Shown: piece by piece, positions 24,385 to 30,368 of the stretch
Position numbering within the stretch: the stretch's first letter is position 1
Layout: each line of letters starts with the position of its first letter
Source of the DNA: JAKZSU01 sp047517485
GTDB lineage: Bacteria > Pseudomonadota > Alphaproteobacteria > UBA7887
DNA length: 30,368 nucleotides
Assembly: GCA_047517485.1 (NCBI GenBank)
Contig: JAKZSU010000163.1
Span: 1 to 30,368, forward strand
Reading direction: 5' to 3'
Notes under the pieces: model-generated
The model's database searches: none
What the model saw: the letters and a program-made list of their open reading frames with translations, nothing else
What the model was told of the DNA's origin: nothing
Program-made: the position numbers and the translations under genes

Positions 24385-24980
24385 GCGGTCACCACCTGTT
24401 CGGCGCGGAGAAAATCGAGCAACGCCAACAACGGCAGCCCGAGGATCGTGAAATGATCGCCGTCGATGCACGAGAACAATTGAATCCCGGTTTCCTCGAC
24501 GCGATAGGCGCCGACGGAGCCCAGGACCGATTGCCCCGCGTCTGCCAGATAGGCGTCGAGAAATCGGTCGGAGAAAGCCCGCATGGTCAATCGCGCGTGG
24601 CTCACCCCGCGCCAAACGATTTCATCGTCGACGGCGACACAGGCGGCGGTTATGAGCTGGTGGTCGCGGCCGCGCAAGGTCTGCAAATGGCGCCGGGCCT
24701 CGGCCATATCGCCGGGCTTGTCGAACCAGGTACCGCCGCATTCGAGCATTTGATCGGCGCCGATCACCCGGGTGCCCGGGTGGCGTCGCGTTACCGTTAG
24801 CGCCTTGGCGTCGGCCAATGCGCTTGCTACCGCATCCGCGCCCGAGCCCTGCAATTCCGATTTGATAGCCGATTCGTCGATCGCCGCCGGATCGATTGCA
24901 AAGTCGAGCCCCGCGCCGCGCAATATTCGCGCGCGCGATTGGCTGGCGGACGCCAACACGACCGCTTGGCGCGCGGTCAT
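24381..24980 (-). CDS. maf: Maf family nucleotide pyrophosphatase
   Basis: Maf proteins hydrolyse non-canonical or canonical nucleoside triphosphates to monophosphates. The 199-residue protein shows the N-terminal SASQSRARIL near 11-20, IGADQML near 73-79 and SVLGSVGAYRVEETG near 150-164. The exact substrate (dTTP/UTP or modified bases) is not clear from sequence. It overlaps both neighbours by 4 bases. Confidence 0.93.
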   Translation of the reverse strand: MTARQAVVLASASQSRARILRGAGLDFAIDPAAIDESAIKSELQGSGADAVASALADAKALTVTRRHPGTRVIGADQMLECGGTWFDKPGDMAEARRHLQTLRGRDHQLITAACVAVDDEIVWRGVSHARLTMRAFSDRFLDAYLADAGQSVLGSVGAYRVEETGIQLFSCIDGDHFTILGLPLLALLDFLRAEQVVTA

Positions 24981-25792
24981 CCGTCACCTCTCGAGTCACG
25001 ATAGAGTTCGAGAATTGTCGCCGAGGTTTCCTCGATCGAACGCCGCGAGACATCGATCACCGGCCATTCTCGGCGATTAAAAATCCGCCGTGCCTCGGCG
25101 ACCTCGAGCTTTACCGAATCCGGATCGACATAATCGGTGCTGCGATCCTGGTTGAGCGACATCAAGCGGTTGCGGCGGATCTGCACCAGGCGCTCGGAAC
25201 TCGTCGTCAGGCCGATGACCAAGGGCCCGGCCTCGGCAATCTCGGTTTCAGGGAAACTTTCCTGACTGACATAAGGCACGTTGGCCGCCTTGACCCCACG
25301 ATTGGCGAGATAGATGCAGGTCGGTGTTTTCGACGTCCGCGAGACCCCCACCAGAATCACGTCGGCGCCGGAAATTTTGCTCAACATTTGACCGTCGTCG
25401 TGGCCAAGCACGAACTGCATCGCCTCGATCCGACGGTAATAGTCTTCATCGAGGGCATGTTGACGTCCCGGCAGTTGCCCGACCTCGACTTCGAGGGTTC
25501 GGCTCAGCACATCCATCGCCCCTTGGAGAACATTGACACAAGGAACGCCGATTTCACGACAGCCGCCTTCGAGCGCCGCGCGCAGATGCGGCTCGACCAG
25601 GGTGTACATCACCACGCCGGGATCCTCGGCGACCGAAACCAGAACCTTGTCGATCTGCTGGTTGGTGCGAACCAGGGCCCAATTATGCTCGACGGGGTCG
25701 ACCATTTCGAACTGCGATATGGTCGCTCGAGCAATGGTGGAGACCGTTTCGCCGGTCGAATCAGAGATCAAATGAAGATGAAATGGGCGCAT
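24977..25792 (-). CDS. Kinase/pyrophosphorylase (PEP synthase regulatory protein family, DUF299)
   Basis: A 271-residue member of the DUF299 family, which includes bifunctional serine/threonine kinase-pyrophosphorylases that regulate PEP synthase or pyruvate phosphate dikinase. The P-loop GVSRTSKT is at 149-156. HLISDSTGET near 7-16 is the family start, so ATG 25792 is preferred; GTG 25795 is adjacent. No target enzyme is encoded in this window. This gene borders the candidate origin and is the likely counterpart of the gene next to the Caulobacter and Rickettsia origins. Confidence 0.92.
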   Translation of the reverse strand: MRPFHLHLISDSTGETVSTIARATISQFEMVDPVEHNWALVRTNQQIDKVLVSVAEDPGVVMYTLVEPHLRAALEGGCREIGVPCVNVLQGAMDVLSRTLEVEVGQLPGRQHALDEDYYRRIEAMQFVLGHDDGQMLSKISGADVILVGVSRTSKTPTCIYLANRGVKAANVPYVSQESFPETEIAEAGPLVIGLTTSSERLVQIRRNRLMSLNQDRSTDYVDPDSVKLEVAEARRIFNRREWPVIDVSRRSIEETSATILELYRDSRGDG

Positions 25793-26150
25793 CACACTGT
25801 GAATGGTTAGAGGGATTGCGAGGATAAGTCGGCGTATTCGGACAACACCGAAAATCGATCCCCGCATAGCCTATTAGTCTCCGCAGGGTTGTTCACCTGG
25901 GGACCAATCGCCGGCACATGATTAAAGCCCTGAGCAACCGTGATTCGTCCCCGCTATCCCGAATCCATACCCGCAATTGGAGGCCCTATGTCGGGCCGAC
26001 TTCGGTCGCTCATCCACAGACTTTGTAGTCGCCGTGAGACTTACCGACCAGCATCTGCATAACTTCCGAATTGCGATATATCCCGTCATCCACACGGATA
26101 TACAACAACTACAAAAGTCTTTAAGTATTTAAAAAGATATTAGAAGTGAT
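25793..26150. other. oriC: Candidate chromosomal origin of replication (oriC) in the kinase-hemE gap
   Basis: This 358-base gap lies between divergent genes. It has DnaA-box-like sequences TCATCCACA at 26010-26018 and again at 26086-26094, a weaker TTGTTCACC at 25889-25897, and on the other strand TTATCCTCG (25819-25827). Bases 26101-26150 are about 78% A+T in an otherwise GC-rich window and include TTTAAGTATTTAAA, a likely unwinding element. Two GANTC sites (25942 and 25961), the CcrM methylation target, lie 14 bases apart. The Caulobacter origin is located next to hemE, and the flanking genes here match. All nearby genes point outward. Confidence 0.7.
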
Positions 26151-27221
26151 ATGCGACAAACTAATTTCGCCGGAGGCGGTGACACCTTGTCTCAAAATAT
26201 CAAGCCGCTCATCGCCGCGCTCACCGGCAAGTCGGCGGCGCGTCCGCCGTTTTGGCTGATGCGCCAGGCTGGGCGGTATCTTCCCGAATATCGCGAACTT
26301 CGAAAAAAGGCGGAGAATTTTCTCGATTTTTGTTACCGACCCGAACTGTCGGTGGAAGCCACGCTGCAACCGATCCGCCGCTATGGCATGGATGCGGCGA
26401 TCGTGTTCTCCGACATTCTGGTGATTCCCCACGCGCTCGGCATGGCGGTCACGTTCGAAACCGGACACGGCCCGGTTCTCGATGCGATTGGTGATCTTGA
26501 CGGCGTAAAGCGGCTGTGGCCCGAGCCCGCGGCGGACCGCTTGGACCCGGTCTATGAAACCTTGGCCCAGGTTCGCTCCGCGCTCGACGATTCGACGGCC
26601 CTGATCGGATTTGCCGGCGCGCCTTGGACCATTGCGAGCTACATGGTCGAAGGCGGAAGCTCGCGAGACTTTGCCAAAGTCAAACGCTGGGCACTCGGCG
26701 ATCCGGATGGCTTCGCCACCCTGATCGAGGCGTTGGTCGAGGCGATTTCCGGGCATTTGATTGCCCAGGCAGACGCCGGCGCCGATGCGGTGCAGATCTT
26801 CGATACCTGGGCCAGCGCATTGCCGGCGGCGGCGTTTCGGCGCTGGTGTGTCGCGCCGGTCGGCGAAATCGTCCGCCGGGTCAAAGCCAAGCGGCCCGAT
26901 GTGCCGGTGATCGGGTTTCCCCGTGGCGCCGGGATATCGTATCGCGACTATGCGTCGGCAACTCGCGTCGATGGGTTAGGTCTCGATTCCACGGTGCCGA
27001 CCGCCTGGGCACGCGATCAATTGCAAGGCGAAGCCACCTTGCAGGGCAATCTCGATCCGCAGATCCTGGTGGTCGGCGGCGATACCATGCGGCGCGAAAT
27101 AGACCGAATCCTCGGCGATCTCGGCGCCGGCGCGTTCATTTTCAATCTCGGTCATGGCGTGGTGCCCGAGACACCGCCGGAAAATGTCGCCCTTTTGACG
27201 TCGCTGTTGCGCGGCGCATGA
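26151..27221 (+). CDS. hemE: Uroporphyrinogen decarboxylase
   Basis: HemE removes four carboxyl groups from uroporphyrinogen III to give coproporphyrinogen III. The protein is 356 residues from ATG 26151. Substrate-binding RQAGRYLPEYR is at 38-48, catalytic-site D87 lies in VFSDILV, and GFAGAPWTIASYM near 151-163 and FNLGHGVVPETP near 330-341 are typical. TTG 26187, ten bases after GGAGG, is a credible alternative that would drop 12 residues. It is the first gene right of the candidate origin. Confidence 0.95.
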   Translation: MRQTNFAGGGDTLSQNIKPLIAALTGKSAARPPFWLMRQAGRYLPEYRELRKKAENFLDFCYRPELSVEATLQPIRRYGMDAAIVFSDILVIPHALGMAVTFETGHGPVLDAIGDLDGVKRLWPEPAADRLDPVYETLAQVRSALDDSTALIGFAGAPWTIASYMVEGGSSRDFAKVKRWALGDPDGFATLIEALVEAISGHLIAQADAGADAVQIFDTWASALPAAAFRRWCVAPVGEIVRRVKAKRPDVPVIGFPRGAGISYRDYASATRVDGLGLDSTVPTAWARDQLQGEATLQGNLDPQILVVGGDTMRREIDRILGDLGAGAFIFNLGHGVVPETPPENVALLTSLLRGA

Positions 27222-27231
27222 GCCTGGTGCG

Positions 27232-28284
27232 ATGGCGCGCCGAGTGGCAATCGTCCTGTTTAATCTTGGTGGACCCGATGCGCCGGAGGCGGTGCGGCCG
27301 TTCCTCTTCAATCTTTTCAACGACGCGGCGATAATCCGCTTGCCGCAGCCGTTGCGATGGCTGCTGGCGCGCCTGATCTCGGGACGCCGGGCGCCGATCG
27401 CGCGCGAGATTTACCAACATTTGGGCGGGCGCTCGCCGTTGCTCGACCTCACGCGGGACCAAGCGGCGGCGTTGGTGAACGCGCTGAGCACGGGCGATGA
27501 CGAGGTGCGCGCCTTTATCGCCATGCGCTACTGGCATCCGATGAGCGACGAGACCGCGACCGAGGTGGCGAAATTCGCCCCCGACGAAGTGATCCTGTTG
27601 CCGCTATACCCGCAGTTCTCGACCACCACCACAGGCTCCTCGCTCGACGATTGGCGGCGCGCGGCGGCGCGGCATGGCATCACAGCGCCGAGTGTGGCGG
27701 TTGGCTGTTACCCCACCGCGGCAGGCATGGTCGCGGCGCAAGCGGCGGCGATTGAGAACGTGCTGACGACTCTGAAAACGGACCGGCCGGACAAGCCGGT
27801 ACGGATGCTATTTTCGGGCCACGGTTTGCCGAAGAAGATTGTCGACGCCGGCGATCCCTATCAGTGGCAAATAGAGCAAACCGCGGCGGCGGTGATCGCG
27901 GCGCTTTCCGGTGACGATCTCGATGCGGTGGTGTGCTATCAGAGCAAGGTCGGTCGCCTGGAATGGCTTGCGCCATCGACCGACGATGAGATCCGCCGCG
28001 CCGGCGAGGATGGCGTCGCGTTGGTGGTGGTGCCGATCGCTTTTGTTTCGGAACATTCGGAAACATTGGTTGAACTCGATATTGAATATCGTCAGCTTGC
28101 CGAGACTTGCGGCGTGCCGCGCTATGAGCGGGTTCCCGCGCTGGGTACCGATCCGGGGTTTATCGCCGCGCTTGCCGCCATGGTGACCGCCGCGCGGGGC
28201 GGCCAGGGCGTCTGCAGCGAGACCGGGGCAAGGCTGTGCCCGGCCAAGTTAACCGAGTGTGTATGCGAGGGCGATGCGCCATGA
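27232..28284 (+). CDS. hemH: Ferrochelatase, with C-terminal cysteine motif
   Basis: HemH inserts Fe2+ into protoporphyrin IX. In the 350-residue protein, metal-binding H197 is in FSGHGLPKK and E277 in FVSEHSETLVELD. The C-terminal tail carries C328, C336, C343 and C345 (C-X7-C-X6-C-X-C), which resembles the [2Fe-2S] ligand set described for Caulobacter ferrochelatase. The gene lies 10 bases after hemE and overlaps hemJ by 4. Confidence 0.95.
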   Translation: MARRVAIVLFNLGGPDAPEAVRPFLFNLFNDAAIIRLPQPLRWLLARLISGRRAPIAREIYQHLGGRSPLLDLTRDQAAALVNALSTGDDEVRAFIAMRYWHPMSDETATEVAKFAPDEVILLPLYPQFSTTTTGSSLDDWRRAAARHGITAPSVAVGCYPTAAGMVAAQAAAIENVLTTLKTDRPDKPVRMLFSGHGLPKKIVDAGDPYQWQIEQTAAAVIAALSGDDLDAVVCYQSKVGRLEWLAPSTDDEIRRAGEDGVALVVVPIAFVSEHSETLVELDIEYRQLAETCGVPRYERVPALGTDPGFIAALAAMVTAARGGQGVCSETGARLCPAKLTECVCEGDAP

Positions 28285-28730
28285 CGGATCTATTGCTGGC
28301 GGTCTATCCGTGGACCAAGGCGTTGCACATTATCGCGGTTATCACCTGGATGGCGGGAATGCTCTATTTGCCGCGCCTGTTCGTCTATCATTGCGACGCG
28401 CCGGCGGGGTCGGAGAAGTCCGAGACCTTCAAGATCATGGAACGGCGGCTTTTACGGGCGATCATGAACCCCGCGATGGGCGCCGCCTGGGTGTTCGGGC
28501 TGTTGCTCATAGCCACCCCGGGGATCGCCGATTTCTCGTCCGGGTGGCTTTATGTGAAGCTCGCGTTGGTGTTCGTCATGAGCGGCGCGCATGGGTCGAT
28601 GAGCCGTTGGCGACGGGACTTCGCCGCCGACGCCAATCTCCGTTCGGCGCGGTTCTACCGGCTCGCCAACGAGGTTCCGACCGTGCTGATGATTGGCATC
28701 GTCATCATGGTGGTGGTGAGACCATTTTGA
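28281..28730 (+). CDS. hemJ: Protoporphyrinogen oxidase HemJ
   Basis: HemJ oxidises protoporphyrinogen IX in bacteria that lack HemG or HemY. The 149-residue membrane protein has hydrophobic segments at about 12-31, 61-75, 86-100 and 129-147. The conserved histidine H16 is in KALHIIAVITWMAGMLYLPR, a likely haem ligand. ATG 28281 overlaps the hemH stop (ATGA) and fits the family N-terminus. Clustering with hemE and hemH supports the role. Confidence 0.93.
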   Translation: MTDLLLAVYPWTKALHIIAVITWMAGMLYLPRLFVYHCDAPAGSEKSETFKIMERRLLRAIMNPAMGAAWVFGLLLIATPGIADFSSGWLYVKLALVFVMSGAHGSMSRWRRDFAADANLRSARFYRLANEVPTVLMIGIVIMVVVRPF

Positions 28731-28954
28731 GCCTGGGCGCGGGCCCGATTTGACTCGTAAAATGGGCTGGTGTAGATAGCGGCGTTGCAAATGGCGCGGT
28801 GTGGCGCCATATCCCTTCCTGTTAGCGCGACCACTCCCGTCAGCTTTACCGTCCGTCCTGACCATGCTGTGTCGTGATTCCCGATGACCCCGACCGGGGT
28901 TGTTTCGAGACCTTCCCTTGCTTCCTTGCGGCGCCCCTACCGGGCCGAAAGCCT

Positions 28955-30211
28955 ATGAATCTTAAAGAACTGAAGACCAAAGACCCTGCTGAACTGCTGA
29001 GTTTCGCCGAGGAAACCGGGGTCGAAAACGCCAGCACCCTGCGCAAACAGGATCTGTTGTTCGCGATCTTGAAACAGCTCGCCGAGGACGACGTGGCGAT
29101 CTTCGGCGAGGGCGTGTTGGAAATATTGCAGGACGGCTTCGGCTTTCTGCGTTCGCCGGATGCGAATTATTTGCCCGGCCCCGACGATATTTACGTGTCG
29201 CCGAGCCAGATCCGCCGTTTCGGCCTGCGTACCGGCGACACCATCGAAGGTGAAATTCGCCAACCCAACGACAGCGAGCGGTATTTCGCCCTGCTCAAGG
29301 TCACCACGATCAATTTCGAGGAGCCCGAAAAGGGCCGGCACAAGGTGCCGTTCGACAATCTGACGCCGCTGTATCCGGAGCGCCGGCTGAAAATGGAGAT
29401 CGAGGATCCGACCATGAAGGATCGGACCGCCCGGGTGATCGACCTGGTGGCGCCGATCGGCATGGGTCAGCGTGCGTTGATCGTCGCGCCGCCGCGCACC
29501 GGCAAGACCATGGTTTTGCAGAACATCGCCCATTCGATCGCCGCCAACCACCCCAAGGCGATTCTGATCGTGCTGTTGATCGATGAGCGGCCGGAAGAAG
29601 TCACCGATATGCAGCGCTCGGTCAAGGGCGAGGTGGTGTCTTCGACCTTCGACGAACCGGCGACACGGCATGTCCAAGTGGCCGAAATGGTGATCGAGAA
29701 GGCGAAACGCCTGGTCGAGCATCAAAACGAAGTGGTGATCCTGCTCGATTCGATTACCCGCCTGGCGCGTGCCTACAACACCGTGGTGCCGTCGTCGGGC
29801 AAGGTGCTGACCGGCGGTGTCGACGCCAACGCCCTGCAACGCCCGAAACGCTTCTTCGGCGCGGCGCGTAACATCGAACAGGGCGGCTCGCTGACCATCA
29901 TCGCCACCGCGCTGATCGACACCGGATCGCGCATGGACGAAGTGATTTTCGAAGAATTCAAGGGCACCGGCAACTCCGAGATCGTGCTCGATCGCAAGCT
30001 CGCCGACAAGCGGACCTTCCCCGCCATCGATATCGGCAAATCGGGAACCCGCAAGGAAGAGCTGCTGGTCGACAAAGGCGAGCTCGCGAAAATGTGGATG
30101 CTGCGGCGGATTCTCACACCGATGGGGGTGACCGACGCGATGGAGTTCCTGCTCGACAAGCTGAAAACCACCAAAAGCAACAATGATTTCTTCGATTCGA
30201 TGAATCAGTAG
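28955..30211 (+). CDS. rho: Transcription termination factor Rho
   Basis: Rho is a hexameric RNA-dependent ATPase that ends transcription at C-rich sites. The 418-residue protein is normal in length and carries no extra insertion domain. The N-terminal Rho_N helices (MNLKELKTKDPAELLSFAEE) are followed by the RNA-binding cold-shock-like domain with GFGFLRS near 66-72. Walker A APPRTGKT is at 178-185, and the Q/R-loop regions follow. The 224-base leader 28731-28954 is rich in pyrimidines before the ATG and has no other gene; it may be a site of Rho autoregulation. Confidence 0.97.
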   Translation: MNLKELKTKDPAELLSFAEETGVENASTLRKQDLLFAILKQLAEDDVAIFGEGVLEILQDGFGFLRSPDANYLPGPDDIYVSPSQIRRFGLRTGDTIEGEIRQPNDSERYFALLKVTTINFEEPEKGRHKVPFDNLTPLYPERRLKMEIEDPTMKDRTARVIDLVAPIGMGQRALIVAPPRTGKTMVLQNIAHSIAANHPKAILIVLLIDERPEEVTDMQRSVKGEVVSSTFDEPATRHVQVAEMVIEKAKRLVEHQNEVVILLDSITRLARAYNTVVPSSGKVLTGGVDANALQRPKRFFGAARNIEQGGSLTIIATALIDTGSRMDEVIFEEFKGTGNSEIVLDRKLADKRTFPAIDIGKSGTRKEELLVDKGELAKMWMLRRILTPMGVTDAMEFLLDKLKTTKSNNDFFDSMNQ

Positions 30212-30325
30212 CCGGATTTCGCGAATAATACCAGTGAGCGCCTGAATTGACTCTCGGGATATTCATTGATGGCGGATGATGGCGGATTGTGATTCTATGG
30301 TCTCCCACCAGATGTGGTGGATGTC

Positions 30326-30368
30326 ATGGGATCAGCACTCAAGATACGGGATGATTTGACGCCTTTGG
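30326..30368 (+). CDS. Possible start of an IS630-type transposase, cut by the window edge
   Basis: Only 14 codons are visible, encoding MGSALKIRDDLTPL. This resembles the N-terminus of IS630-family transposases, which often start with MG-x-A-x-x-x-R-D-D. An inverted repeat, CCACCA-GATG-TGGTGG (30305-30320), lies just upstream and could be regulatory or part of the element. The evidence is thin and depends on sequence beyond the edge. Confidence 0.3.
   Translation, partial: MGSALKIRDDLTPL

Noticed and set aside
1..30368. CRISPR array or prophage
   Set aside because: No regularly spaced direct repeats and no phage structural or integrase genes are present.

Overview
The window is GC-rich chromosomal DNA from an alphaproteobacterium, most likely a member of or close to the Rhodospirillales. 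This rests on gene order and protein families, not on a database search. The block rho-hemJ-hemH-hemE // kinase-pyrophosphorylase-maf-aroE-coaE-dnaQ-...-secB is the gene neighbourhood known around the chromosome origin in Caulobacter and Rickettsia. The his operon arrangement and the HslV prosequence also fit.

Layout. 1-157 holds two tandem short structured repeats. 158-1869 (minus) is a two-gene operon, a DUF169 protein followed by a leucine-carboxyl-methyltransferase-family enzyme. 2027-4886 (plus) has the YifB/ComM ATPase, pyrE and a secreted protein of unknown role. 4926-5194 is a 269-bp cloverleaf-like repeat (element 1), which runs into the 5' end of an unknown lipoprotein gene ending at 6369. 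A third short repeat follows. 6483-11267 (minus) is a compact histidine operon: hisB, DUF2628, hisH, GNAT, hisA, hisF, hisI, hisE, hinT. 11366-11634 is the second 269-bp repeat in opposite orientation, lying between hisB and hslVU (11677-13544, plus). An OmpA-domain lipoprotein with a terminator follows. 14639-20021 (minus) carries Smr, lutC, lutB, lutA, mltA and a Tim44-domain protein. 20196-22233 (plus) carries fxsA, a histidine phosphatase, secB, a fourth short repeat and a small alpha/beta-barrel-like protein. 22240-25792 (minus) is dnaQ, coaE, aroE, maf and the kinase-pyrophosphorylase, all overlapping. 25793-26150 is a candidate chromosomal origin with an AT-rich tract. 26151-30211 (plus) is hemE, hemH, hemJ and rho. 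The right edge may begin an IS630-type transposase.

How the genes work together. The minus genes left of 25793 and the plus genes right of 26150 both point away from the candidate origin, so transcription runs with the inferred replication forks. Most operons are tightly packed with 4-bp ATGA or GTGA overlaps. HemE, HemH and HemJ are late haem-biosynthesis enzymes; HisA, B, E, F, H and I cover most of histidine synthesis; LutABC oxidises L-lactate; HslVU is a heat-shock protease.

The most unusual content is non-coding. Two repeat families have invariant loops and junctions, but each copy has its own stem sequence that is still base-paired within the copy. In the 269-bp family the two copies align end to end without a gap, yet differ throughout the stems with compensating changes. 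That pattern points to selection for structure in RNA or single-stranded DNA. I do not recognise either family.
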